A stretch of 64,000 nucleotides of DNA from Hysterangium stoloniferum (GCA_015178975.1 WHVD01000078.1:310001-374000); one strand, 5' to 3'; shown: positions 35,301 to 47,785, counted from the first letter of the stretch. Notes: generated by a model from the letters alone, not told the origin. Translations and numbers: made by a program.

Positions 35301-38026
35301 TGGACTACATCTAAATAACCACTTCTTGCTGCAAGTGTCAGGGCAGTGTCCTCAGAAGCCTGGACATTGGGATCAGCCCCCTTGGCTAAGAGAAGCTGGA
35401 CTACATTAGAATGACCATTTCTTGCAGCAAGCATTAGTGCAGTGCCTTTAGAGGTCTGGACATCAAGATCAACACCTTTGGCTAAGAGGAGCTGGACTAC
35501 ATCTGAATGGCCACCTCTTGCAGCAAGTGCCAGAGCAGTGCCTTCAAAAACCTGGGTATGGGGATCAGCCCCCTTGGATAGGAGGAGCTGGACTATATCC
35601 AAATGACCAGCTCTTGCTGCAAATATCAGGGCAGTGCCTGCAGAGTCCTGGACATTGGGATCAGCTCCCTCAGCTAAGAGGAGCTGGACTACACCTAAAT
35701 GGCCATCTATTGCTGCAAGCATTAGAGCAGTGCCTTTAGAGGTCTGGATATTGGGATCAGCACCAGTACCTAAGAGAAGCTGGACTATATCTAAATGACC
35801 ATATATTGCTGCAAAAATTAGGACAGTGCTTTCAGATGGCACATTGGGATTAGCCCCCTTGGCTAAGAGAAGCTGGACTACATTAAAATGACCATTTATT
35901 GCAGCAAGTATTAGTGCAGTGCCTTTAGAGGTCTGGACATCAATATCAACACCTTTGGCTAAGAGGAGCTGGACTATATCTGAATGACCACTTCTTGCTG
36001 CAAGTGTCAGAGCAGTCCCTTCAGAAGCCTGAACATTGGGATCAACATCTTTGGCCAAGAGGAGCTGGACTATATCTAAATCACCATCTGTTGCTGCAGC
36101 CATCAGAGCAGTGCCTTCAGAGTCCTGGACATTGGGATCAGCACCATTGGCTAGGAGGAGCTGGACTATATTAGAATGACTATGTCTTGCAGCAAGCATC
36201 AGTGCAGTGCCTTTAGAGGTCTGGACATCAATATCAACACCTTTGGCTAAGAGGAGCTGGACTACATCTGAATGACCACCTCTTGCTGCAAGTGTCAGAG
36301 CAGTCCCTTCAGAAGCCTGAACACTGGGATCAATACCCCTGGCTAAAAGGAGCTGGACTATATCTAAATCACCATCTGCTGCTGCAGCCATCAGGGCAGT
36401 GCCTTCAGAGTCCTGGACATTGGGATCAGCACCATTGGCTAGGAGGAGCTGGACTATATTAGAATGACTATGTCTTGCAGCAAGCATCAGTGCAGTGCCT
36501 TTAGAGGTCTGGACATCAAGGTCAACACCTTTAACTAAGAGGAGCTCAACTACATCAAAATAACCACCTCTTGCTGCAAGTGTCAGGGCAGTGTCCTCAG
36601 AAGCCTGGACATTGGGATCAGCCCCCTTGGCTAAGAGAAGCTGGACTACATTAAAATGACCATTTCTTGCAGCAAGCATTAGTGCAGTGCCTTTAGAGGT
36701 CTGGACATCAAGATCAACAACTTTGGCTAAGAGGAGCTGGACTACATCTGAATGACCACCTCTTGCAGCAAGTGCCAGAGCAGTGCCTTCAGAGGTCTCA
36801 ACATAGGGATCAGCACCATTGGCTAGGAGGAGCTGGACTACATCTAAATAACCCTCTATTCCTGCAAGCATCAGGGCAGTGTATCCAGAGTGCTGGATAT
36901 TGGGATCAGCCCCTCTGGCTAAGAGTAGCCGGACTATATTTAGCCGGGCTACATCTGAATGATCATGCTTTACTGCAAACATCAAGGCTGTTCCTCTAGA
37001 GCTCTGGACATTGGGATCAGCATCCTTGTCCAACAATTGCTGAACTACATATGAATGACCATTTGATGCTGCTAACAGCAGGGCTGTTCCTTCAGAGGTC
37101 TGGACATTAGGATCAGCATCCTGGGCCAACAGTAACTGAACCACATATGAATGACCATTTGTTGCTGCTAACATCAAGGCTGTTCCTCTAGTGGTCTGGA
37201 TATTGTGATCAGCATCATTCACTAAGAGAATATGGACTACATCTGAATGACCATTCAATGCTGCTAATATCAGTGGTGTTCCTTCAATGGTCTTGACATT
37301 AGGATCAGCACCCTTGACTAAGAGAACTTGGACAACCTCTGAGTGACCACTCATTGCTGCTAACATTAGGGCTGGACCCTCAGGGGTGTGAATATTGGAA
37401 TCAGTAACCTCAGGTAAGAGCAGCTGGACTACATCTGAATGACCATTTATTATGGCTAATGTCAGGGCTGTTCCTTTAGCAGTCTGGGCATTGGGATCAG
37501 CATCCTTGGTTAACAGTAGCTGGACTATATCTGAATTCCCACACTCTGTGGCCAGCATTAGGGCTGTTCCCATAGGAGTCTGGATATTGGGATCAGCACT
37601 ATTTGCCAACAGGAGTGGGACTATCTCCATATGTCTATGATTTATTGCAGTGACCAAGGCTGTTCCCTCAGGGATGTGGGCATTGGGATCAGCACCCTTG
37701 GCTAAGAGTTGCTGGACTACATCTGAATGACCATTTCTTACTGCAAATATCAGGGCAGTGCCTTCAGAGGTCTGTATATTGGGATTCACACCCTTGGCTA
37801 AGAGAAGTTGGACAATATCTAAATAACCATGGCTTGCTGCAATTATTAGGGCAGTGTCTTTAGAGGTCTTGACATGGGGATCTGCACCATTTGCTAACAG
37901 GAGGTGGGCAACATCCAAATGACCATTTTCCAATGCTATCATCATGGCTGACTTTCCCCATAGCTTGATATTTGGATCAGCACCATCTTCTAATAAAGCC
38001 CTGGATATATTATAAAGTCCATGACA
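32384..38026 (-). repeat. 99-bp ankyrin-coding tandem array
   Basis: About 57 units of 33 codons with consensus DPNVQTSEGTALMLAARNGH and then a VVQLLLAKGA helix. Most units are highly alike at DNA level. Exceptions are one unit with four extra residues (near 36930), one with a small loss (near 35850), and a degenerate unit near 33960. By eye only about four CpG dinucleotides occur in the array. Confidence 0.93.
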
Positions 38027-40894
38027 TGCTGCCATATACAATGGGTGTCTCAGCTTCCACCACATGCTATCTTCATATTTCATCCACAGTTCAAATTGCT
38101 GGCTTCTATCCTGAAAGAGCTTCATGATTAGATTGTGACACTTTCTCAAAGAATTCTGGCTGCCCAATTTTGCATGAAAAACCCAGTTTTTAGCACTATA
38201 TTTGGCAAGAGGATGCTGCTTTGTCACAGCTGAAAGACTCCAATGTGATGGAATGATCCCATGTTGAAACTGAAGTAAATATATTATGCACATTTTGGTG
38301 ATATTATCATGTGACAATTTCTCCTCAATATAGAAGTCTGTAACTTGCTGTCCCATTGAAGTTTTTGTCATAAGAAATTCCTTTACTGAAAAATGAGCCA
38401 ATTTGATTGCATCTACATTATCAAGATTAGCAACTTAGCCCTTCCTCCAGCAATCAGTTATCCAATACCCACCATATGAATTAACAATGAGACCAGAGCA
38501 AACATTGAGAACATCACTGGAATCATCATATACATCTCCAGGATTGAAAGGGGATGCTTGACTACCAATTTCATAATTAGTATTTATTCCTGTGACTTGA
38601 ACCAATTGTCCAATTCCCAGGGGCTCTACAGAAAAAGCCACCCATTGTAAGAACTTTAGCACATCTGCTTGCTGTCTTCCAGGAACCTTTTGGATCATCT
38701 TAGTATAAGTTTCATTGAGAGTAACTGGAAGTGTTTCAAGTTGTGCCTTCATGTGACCAGCACTGTAACAGGTGGAGAGTTCCTGCACCTGTAATGCAAC
38801 CCATCTAAACCTGAAGTATACACAACCTTAGTGTTATACTTCATGGAAGGTATATGAATCACATACATTCCCTCAGCCTTTTCATTTAGTGTCCTAAAAA
38901 TCTTTTCCTGAAGAGCTCTGTCTAAAGAGGCAAACCGCTTCACCTTCTCAAATCTATCATAGAGATAGATTGAGATGTCCGGGTTAACTCTTGTATTGTG
39001 CAATAGTAAAGATCGAGAACCAAGAGCATCTAACTCTGTTTGAATTGATGGCTCTGGACGGGTAGTTGCTAGAATATGCAGATTGTCTAATTTCTGAGCT
39101 AGTAAACTTTGAAGCCATTCAAGGAGCTTTGATCTTTCAGAACATTCATCCAAGGCATCTAAAACAATATACACATGTTTAAACCTCCCTACCAGATCAC
39201 AGAATACACCTTGAAAAGCCTTCAAGGATGCCTGTTGAGTCCCATTGCCAAAGATTTGTAACAGAGGGCAAGGAATGTCAAAACACATTGCACAGAGCTG
39301 TTTAAGGAGAGATTTGATTAGTTTATGAAGGGATTGAAACTCCTCTCGGGAATCCCGTGAATCAAAAAAGAAATAGGCAATTGCATTCAACCTATAATCA
39401 CCACAGTACTCTTGAAGGTTTTTGATTATAGAGGAACTGCCAGACTGTCAGCATGTCTGAAGAATGGAACAAAGCTACTCTCTCTCACCATAGAATTGTT
39501 TTGCCACAGCCAGCTGAAAAGTACCAAGTCAGATAAGGTCAATGCCTCACACCCAAACATACAACTTCCATATATCCAGAGAGATTCACCCCCAGTTTTT
39601 ACCCATTGTGTAAACTGAGTACTGTTGAGAAACCATGATCCTGTTCCCTCAACATGCTGTTCTTGGGCAGCATTCAAATTGTTAGATGGATCTGGGGCAC
39701 CAAGCCATGTGTACACTCTGTCACGAAGTTCTTGAGTGTCTAGACATTTTATACAGTGAATCCATTTGATACATTACAAGAGGTATGCAGGATGAACTTT
39801 ACCTGGGTTGTTGGTCGACCACTTCGGCAAAATACCAGATGGTGCTTTTTCCACCATTCGTAGTAAGTTCCGAGCCAGTGTGAAATAATCATCATCCATT
39901 GAGCTGAACTGTACAAGACCCATATGATTCTTGTGAAGACCAAAGACCTCTGTGTTTGTTGAGCCCGGCACGATGGCAGAGAAAATAGGGACATGCTACA
40001 AGCGACTGTCAAAGAAAACCGGTGAGGGTAGCTAATCTACTTACCGTTGATGAACCACCTTGTACTTTAGTCGGGTATACCTCATAGCAAAATATTGTGT
40101 GATACCTAATACTGATGGCATTATATAGCATTAGCTGTTGTTGCAATGTCTCCGAATGCAGTCCCAAGTGCTTTAAAAGAGGGTCATTTATTAGAGAGTT
40201 GATTGAAAGGCACTTTAGCAGAGAATGAGTCCAGCTTGTAAGATCAATACCCTGATGTGGCGTGCCCAAGTAAATGACACCATAAGTTGAGCTTTCAACG
40301 GCCTTGTGCTCTGGGAGATGTTTGGCACCGGCTATGTGGGCATGGATCAGTGCCTATAATGTATGAGTCAGTCATCTGAAATGAGGCGATGTCATTCTTT
40401 CATACATTTTTCAGCATTATCCCACCAAAACTATGTGCGACGAAGATCAAAGGCCGTTGCTACAAGGGATAGGTTACCAAGCCCTAATATCAAGATAAAC
40501 TACTCACATCAGTCTTTGTGTCGACTCTATAGTTGGATAAATGTGCAATGAAGTTGGTGGATAAGTCGTACAACCCTTGTTGAGATCTATTCTCGCCCCG
40601 AGTGCGTGCGTCATAGCCGTACGTTAGAATCCTCGCGTTAGGAATCAATCTTGGTAATAAATCTCGCAGCCAAAGGACGCCATTGGGAGCAGTGAAGGAT
40701 GTCTCACGGTGTCCATCGAGGCCGTGAATGGCGACGATACTGAGAGGAATGTTTGTGAATGCGTAGTTGGGATTTTTTTCTCGGACTTACTCGACGGTTG
40801 GGGAATCACCTCCAGACACGAGCTCTTTGACCCCATAATCGAATGTTCCGCCAGATGGCATCAGTGATATAGAAGGTGATAAGACCGTAGACAT
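32384..40894 (-). CDS. NLR/STAND receptor: alpha/beta-hydrolase, NACHT, about 57 ankyrin repeats
   Basis: Predicted 2,676-aa intracellular receptor. Exons: 40894-40791, 40739-40508, 40459-40406, 40353-40045, 39995-39803, 39739-39563, 39513-39489, 39436-38867, 38810-38473, 38412-32384. All introns are GT-AG, 46-63 nt, and the total is an exact multiple of three. Residues about 36-235 are a lipase-like hydrolase: HGLDGH, nucleophile elbow AHSFGG (Ser122) and GTPHQG. NACHT: Walker A WIYGSSGCGKT (352-362) and Walker B IVLDALDE (about 455-462). A winged-helix-like segment ends LAHFSVKEFL, and ankyrin repeats fill about 796-2676. In this class of fungal NLR the repeats sense ligand, NACHT oligomerises and the N-terminal enzyme executes a response, often heterokaryon incompatibility or defence. 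The ligand here is unknown. A TAA in the raw frame near 38435 is removed by the 60-nt last intron. Confidence 0.87.
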
Positions 40895-43800
40895 ATTTAA
40901 CGGAGGTGAAAGCGTACTTAGATCGATGGTTAACTAGTAGTTGATGATGCGTGGGAACAAATGGAACATCTTCCTAACTGAGTTTGAAGATTTTAAGTTA
41001 GTTAAGTCTGGTGGTTCCATATGGAACCACAGCGGTATGCGACGACGACACTCGCTTACCAATATCACCACCCTCTGTTCGCACAAGAGACTCAACACAC
41101 ATCTACACATGCTTTCCGCCGCAAACTTTCCTCCTCTCAGCAGTTCCTCTCAGTCCCAGTCACAGTCTGCATCTTAAAAAAGAACGGGCCATTCCAAAAG
41201 TCACGTGCCCAGCAACATTACCGGTTCAAATTCGGAAACGAACGACGAGGGCTTTAGAGAGTTTCCTGGTGTCTTCACCCTATATACACCGGATGAACAA
41301 AGGTCAAACACACCTTATGATGGCTGTGGCTTCGGCCTTCACATGGTGTCCCGGACACGTTAACTACCATTATGTCATCACTTCAAGTCACCGCTGCACA
41401 CCAACTTTGACGAGGTTGCATCAACATTTTCATACACATCGCCCGTTATCTAATAGGACTTCATGATTCCTTACAGCTGTCTGTAGAGAAGCTCACTGCG
41501 ATCAGAGGTTGTATTGAATTCTGGTTACAACCGTGCATCGCGACATCACATCCTGCCTACCAAAACCATGACAGACAATATCGCCAGCGATAATCTCTCT
41601 TTTATATATACCTTATACGGCTTCTTGTGGATACAATCCACCAAGATGCATGGTCTCGAGATATTGCTGGAGTTGTACTGAAGGTTTTTTTGGACGACAT
41701 AAACATGTATATAACATCACTGACATTTAATATTGATTGGAGACGTCATGTTTACTGTCTTGGAGTATTCATTCCTTGAAAACCTTTTTCACCGACAGCG
41801 CCCTTCTCACCGATCACATCAACGAGCTGAATGTGGTTCCTTCGTTCATTGAGCCCATCGTATGGTACGTTCACAATGTTTCACCTTCTCTTACATCCGC
41901 CCATGAAACTGTCGTGTGGTAAGAGCTGACTCTGAAACTGATAGCTGGATCTTCCAAGCCCAAATCCGCGTGTGCCACAGTGCGCAGCCTCGATCCCGTT
42001 GCCATTATCATGTTTCTCCTTCCAAACTGTGACACAATGCGTGGCTTGACCAATGACCAATACATCAGTGACCCGCTTGAACATTTATATTTCACCGCGC
42101 GTTCCTTCCTTTGTGTGGTCGCCACACCTTCCACTCGTGTGTTGGTACGGTCTAACTATAACCCCATATCAGTGTTATACGGAACATGGTTTCCCTGACA
42201 AAGATCTTGCACCATCAAATCGACACAATTCCTACTCACTTCTCTGGGATGATTCCGGCACATCTCAATCAAACCACGAGGAGGTCAATAGCGTCACCAT
42301 TTAATTAATTCACTTTGCAGCCGCATGTGCAGATGGTACAAAGCTATATGATTTGAGCCAATGTAAGAGCGCATATAGTCACCTTTTACTATCACCGCGA
42401 GCTCGGTAGCTTGTCCTCGCACAATCAGTTGCTGGCTTAAATGAATTAATTGCCCATTCGCCCTTATGTGCAATCGCCACACTTTTCACTGTGTATCGGC
42501 AGTGTCAAAGTCTAACTTGGTGTTATAAGAGCTGAAGAATACACAAGACGACCCGCCGCGTGTAGAAGCCAATCCACGAGAAATCTCGTTTGTGCTGTGT
42601 TTCAATATTTCAGTCGCTAGGGTCACTCACTACATGCCCCCACAACAACTTATTTTACTCGCTATCTCGGCATTTCCCTTACTGCTCCTATTTATGTTGA
42701 CCAGAGTTCATTCCACCGATTGCCATGTTCAAATTATTTCATTTCGAGCAATAGCAAAACAACCATTGGATTCAATCAAATATTTAAGAAGTCATTGACT
42801 AGTTGCGTGGACCTCTTGAAAGTTCTTGCCGCCCGTTCCTTCCTATGCCTGGTCGCCACACCCCCACCGGTGTGTCGGTAGCGTCGACGAATCCAATTAC
42901 ATCTTTGTTTTCCAGAACACAACCCCCGGAACATAACTATGAGGCCTCCATGCCAGTGCGTCAGTTGCCATAATGGTGCTAGCCAAGGAGACACCGCCAG
43001 ATGTCAGTTTTGACTTTCGCAAGGACTCACAGGACTTTACAATCCTTAATCTACCTTGCCGTTGTCACATCGAAAAGCCACAGCAATGGATGAATAGTTT
43101 GAGCCTGGGGTAAAACAGTTCACTCAGCAAGGCAGACAATAATAGGACTAGTTGTACTTAATTATGACTCATTATGAATTGCAGGCACAATTTGTTCATA
43201 AGAACTCCGGACTCGCCAAAGTAGAGAATTATTGAACTTAGTTTCTCCTCATTCAAAGTCTGGAGAGAATCAAGATAGAATTGACCCAGAAGCGCATCAT
43301 TTCGCCAGCTCGTAGACCAACTTTGTCTGATCGAAGCTCTTCTGCCCCTGCCTCCGGCCTCTTTTATGATAGACAGATTAACCCGGCTGATCAAAGATCT
43401 TGTGCACAGCACAGCCCCTCTTTTAAAAAATAATAATAACTACAAATCTCTTGTTGGTTGATGGTACAACTGTACTAAAGTTATAGCTTAGTCGTCAAAA
43501 CGGAACAAATAATAAATAATAAATAATAATAGTCCTAAAATAATACTTGAGCTTTGCTCAGCCAACATATCTGTCCTCCTGCATCTGACCTCTTAACAAA
43601 CCAAATTGTGGCTAACTGAATCTGTCTCATCCTCTCGCTCTGCTCTGATCACTGCTCTTCTGTCCCTGCCTCATCTTTTACTCCCATCAAAGATGAGGGA
43701 TGCCTCCGCCTTATCAGGCTCACAAAACGTAAAAAAATACCGCTTGCTTAATTCCGATAGCGGGCATTGAATTAAACGATGACCATTGTTCTGGATACCA

Positions 43801-44879
43801 TCCACTGCATTTACGCTATCCAAGTATATGTAACCTCTCAAATAACAGACAAGATATCAGAACAGATGGATTGGCGTGAAATATAGCGCTCCAGAATTCT
43901 GAAGTTGCTACATTATGCAGCGAAGAAATAATTGCGGTTACTCTGATCCTGATAGCTGAACTTTTCAACTCAGAACCCGGGTGTACCACGGTGCACAGCT
44001 TCAATACCATTCCCGTTTCTTTCCTTACACATTGGGATGCAAACCGTGGCTCAGTCAACGAAAAATCCATGATTGACTATAAAGGTCTAGTTCTTACCGC
44101 CCATTCCTTCCTATGTATGCGTCGTTGTCACACCTTTCACTGATGTGCCCATATCATCTAATCTAAACGTGATCTCAGTGTTGAAAAATATGGTTGGCTT
44201 GGGGAAGGTCTTGCTCGCTCAATTTAGCACAATCTATTATCATATCTCTTCATATCTCAACCAGACCAGCGGAATCATAGGACTATTGATCGTTTCTTAA
44301 CTCGCGTGACCCTATGTTCAGGCCACATAGTAGTTTGATCTAATTTAAGAGCACATACAGCCACTTTTTCTTCGAGGGGTGCTCTAGAACTCATTGATGT
44401 CACACGTGTTGATTATACTGGTTGTGTGCTAGTCGTGGCTTGAACCACATCCGATTCATTAACGACAATCACCTCATATAGAATACCACTACTAAGTCTA
44501 ATACGAGATTATATTTATAATCTGTTAATACAATCCCTGATGGATTTCCCAAAATTAAGAACATTAAGTTCGACACTTACCTACCTCAATAAAATCTACC
44601 TTGAGAACTCTGGACTTGCTCTTCGTCTTCCTCAGGTGCTCCACATAATTCAAGCTGTTTGATATGGCACCAACTTGAACAGCTGGGAAGCATCACTCTG
44701 GACTGCAATGCCACTCCTCCAATATCAAAAAGTGGTTTTGCTTTCAACTCTGATGCTCAATGATGCCAGAAATACTATACTATGGGGTGATAATTGATGG
44801 TGCTTGGTGAGAGCAGCATAATGTTTTAATGCAGATAACATCATCTCATGCTTGAAGATCTCTGCCCTGATCCATTCCT
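40895..44879. other. Intergenic, with old degenerate repeats
   Basis: About 4 kb without a supportable gene. A 20-bp palindrome lies at 41011-41030, in the NLR promoter. Related segments recur at about 41930-42190, 42470-42530, 42820-42920 and 43960-44200 (GCCCRTTCCTTCCTATG; GTCGCCACACC; CTGATAGCTG). They suggest a decayed repeat family. Short frames at 41011-41466 lack family features. Confidence 0.45.
41011..41030. promoter_or_regulatory. 20-bp perfect palindrome upstream of the NLR
   Basis: GTGGTTCCATATGGAACCAC is its own reverse complement and ends 117 bp upstream of the NLR start codon. Possible dimeric transcription-factor site; function inferred from position only. Confidence 0.45.
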
Positions 44880-45371
44880 GAACCTGTTTGACATCCGGTT
44901 TATTATACTCCTGCATTTGTCCTTATTTCATATTGACCCTTGTTCCTAGCATGGTCAACCCTGCCTTGTTTCTTGTTCTCCCATTTTGTCTTTTTATCTC
45001 ACTGAATTAGTACAATAATCTTTAGTTCTATATAGTTTAGCACATGTTTGTGCTTACAATCCAATCAGAAAATCAACTTAGCACCCACCTAGTATTCTAT
45101 CTATTTGTCCTAGTAACTTTACACCAGTGTACATATTCCTGGAGCCTGTGGGCCCTCTGACCAAGACATAACATATTCTTGGGACCCCAGGTTTTCTGTC
45201 TCTACTCTTTTGTGTATCCCCAGACCTCATGGGTCTCCTATGTCCTCCTGTCTGAAATTGGACTCAACAATCATATGAGGGCACAGCACATAAGCTAAAG
45301 TCAAGCCCTATCTGTCCCACAACATCCATGGGTTTTCCCCAGACACCCACCTGTAAGCCCTGAGCTTAACA
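44880..45371 (+). mobile_element. Family A2 LTR remnant
   Basis: Matches the 3' part of the A2 LTRs: a ttctatatag promoter block near 45030, AATCCAATCAGAAAATCAAC, the box GCACATAAGC, and the end GAGCTTAACA. The 5' end is unclear. No internal region. Confidence 0.6.
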
Positions 45372-46163
45372 ACTTGCTGCAGAATCTGCATGGGTGGTGA
45401 CAGTTGACACTGGTGGTTCTGCATGTGTCATGAAGGTGCAATACTCCCCAGGTGCAGAGGTAGTAGGAGTCAAGGGGGCAGCAAGCACCATTGCTACATG
45501 TGTGTGGTTGGTTTTGAGGCATTGGTTAATGGTTTTGCTGAGCTGTGCCTGAATTGCTGTCAGTTGTGAGTCCCTTCTTCCTCCACTAATCTGGATATTG
45601 GCCTTCCATTTCCCTGCCAGATTTGGAATACCTGTCAATGATGTGCCAATATGCTTGCAGTTTGAGTTCGAGAAAACATCGGCAGAATGATTAGGTCTGC
45701 CTTGTATTGTTGCAAGGCCCTGGGATGGCTAGGGAGTCTGATTCCTGTGTTGATTGGATTAATTGACTTGACAAACCCTGTAGCATCATTATTGTGATTT
45801 ATGGGAGAAGAATCTGCTTGTTCACCTTTTATTAACACCAAGAGTTGCAGCAAGGCATCCAAATACTTAGTGGCCCATCGGGAAAATCAAAGATTGACTT
45901 AAATGCACTTAATTTCTCCTTTATCATGCTTATTGTCCTTTAAGTAAAATAGGCATGAAATCAAGCAGAAGTTGTTTGTATGAGTGGGGTGTAAATATAG
46001 GATATCAACATTTTTTTCTATGCAGATAAACGGAGAGAATGTCAATGCGAGCGAGATATGACCCATGAAAAGCGGTTATAACAAAAAACAAAGCAGACCT
46101 GACAGCGGATGGCGCATGACGCCTCTAAAATTCCACCCCTCATTCTTCCTGCACAACAGACCA
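45372..46163. other. Unassigned stretch before the aminotransferase
   Basis: Two overlapping minus-strand frames (45366-45638 and 45635-45862) show no motif I recognise and may be remnants. The last 150 bp probably hold the aminotransferase 3' UTR. Confidence 0.3.
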
Positions 46164-47785
46164 TTAAGCCGCATACCTCGCAAGGAATCCCCGATGGAAC
46201 CTTTCCAGCTTGCCAACATACTCCTCAACGCCATCACAGAGGCACGTCAAGCGATAATGGAACTCGCCTTCCATTTGCCCAAATCCAGACCCGGGTACAG
46301 TACAGATACCTGTCTCGTCCAACAACGCCAACGAATACAACGCATCGGGCTCCTTGCCAGCTTTCCGCGCAGCCTCGATAGCCTTCGGGGGAAGAACGAT
46401 GCGCGGGAAGAGGTACAGCGCACCGGGAGAGTCGACACACGACACGCCCTCGAGAGCATTGAGCCGCTCAGCCATAATGCGCGTGCGGCTCGCGAGTGCG
46501 GCGTGAATAGCATCCGACTCGGCTTTCCAGACCGCATACGACGGCGCACCGACCTTGGGGGGCCGCACGAGGCAGTCGACGCCGATCTGGCCGGCGAGGG
46601 GGGGACAGAGTGTGACGCTGCGCATCTTGTAGATGAGCGCATTGATCTCGGGCGAGATGTTCGTCGTCTCGAAGTAGCCTCCGCGACGACCGCATTCTCC
46701 TGTGACGCCTTTCGAGATAGAGTGGAAGGAAACGAGAGGGACACGTGAGTTTAGGCTGCAGACCATCTTTTTGAAGGAGATGAATGGCTGTTCTGCACGG
46801 TGATGGAGGTTATCCTGGTATACTTCATCGGCAAGAAGGACGAGGGAATGCTTTTCCGCAATCTGTACAAGACGGGCTAGCGTAGCTTCTGTGAGGAGGG
46901 ATCCTGTAGGGTTACCTGGATTAATCACGACAAGGCCTTTCGGCTTTGTACCCTCAGCAATGGCCTTCTCGACCGCCTGTTCGACGCTGTCGGGATCTGT
47001 GGACCATCCAGAACTTTCATCTAGGAAATAGGGAATAGGCGCGCCAGAGTATTGGGCAAGGGTTGCAGTGTAAAGGGGGTATTGAGGTATGGGGATGAGA
47101 ATGCCATCCTTGCGCCCAGTGATAAGCATATTTATCAGAAGGGAAACACCTTCTGAAGCACCCGCTGTAAGGAATATATTATTGGGATCCGAAGGATATC
47201 CGTCACGGTCTATGGATTTCACAATAAATTCCATGCAATTCCGAATCAAAGGTCGGATAAATCGCACCTTGAATGAATTTTGCGACGTTTTTCCTTATAA
47301 AGGGTACGCCTTGGCTGTGAGAGTACGCTCCCACTGACCCGATCTCCTCACACAGCTCTTTAGCACGTTCTATGGCGTCTACCGGGAACAAGTCCTTGCC
47401 CGTCTCGATTAACGGTGGATATTCTGTTAAAGCGGCGACCTTTTGTTGTTTAGTGACACGTCAGCAACTTGAACCCCAAACGTAACACAGAAAAAAAGGC
47501 ATCCCAACACACCTGTCGTGCAAATGTTATAGGTTTTTGATCGAGACCCTTTGCCTGAGGATTGCCAATATTAGCAGTAATGATTCTGTCGAATGGCAGG
47601 CCGTGATTTGGCTTGGAGAGTTGTTCACGATAGGTCTCTGCCTTGATGGCGAGCTCACCACGGACTGCATACTCGACGTTGAGAAGTGCAGGGTTGATAT
47701 CAGATATCTGCAAAGGCATAGTCTTAAACGTTTGAGTATAGTGACGGCAGGAGGAGTGGAACAAGCGGCGAACAGTAGCTGCCAT
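46164..47785 (-). CDS. Alanine aminotransferase (PLP-dependent, class I/II)
   Basis: Predicted 496-aa enzyme converting alanine and 2-oxoglutarate to pyruvate and glutamate. Exons: 47785-47513, 47439-47268, 47209-46164, with introns of 73 and 58 nt and frame kept throughout. The N-terminus (MAATVRRLFHSSCRHYTQTF) is Arg/Ser-rich without acidic residues, like a mitochondrial presequence; a second Met (KTMPLQISDINP) could start a cytosolic form. Family features are NPGNPTG, the cofactor Asp in LLADEVYQ, and the PLP Lys in FHSISKGVTGECGRRGGYFE. The C-terminal part has GSGFGQ and FHYRLTCL. Length fits fungal alanine aminotransferases. CpG-rich, in contrast to the transposons around it. A plus-strand frame of 227 codons over it is a shadow. 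Confidence 0.93.

Noticed and set aside
33162-37640. Plus-strand open frames opposite the ankyrin array
   Set aside because: They are mirror frames of a 99-bp coding repeat (QCLQRSGHWDQ-type patterns) with no independent support.
38435-38437. Stop codon ending the NACHT frame, suggesting a broken NLR
   Set aside because: A 60-nt GT-AG intron (38472-38413) removes it and joins NSY to DAIKLAHFSVKEF in frame; the summed exon length is a multiple of three.
41011-41466. 151-codon plus-strand gene upstream of the NLR
   Set aside because: Biased composition, overlapping frames of similar length, and no recognisable domain or intron structure.
45366-45862. Two-exon minus-strand gene
   Set aside because: The frames overlap without a credible splice junction and show no family similarity.
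46065-46748. 227-codon plus-strand frame over the aminotransferase
   Set aside because: It lies opposite a clear enzyme with catalytic motifs, has no known domain, and arises from GC-rich codons on the other strand.
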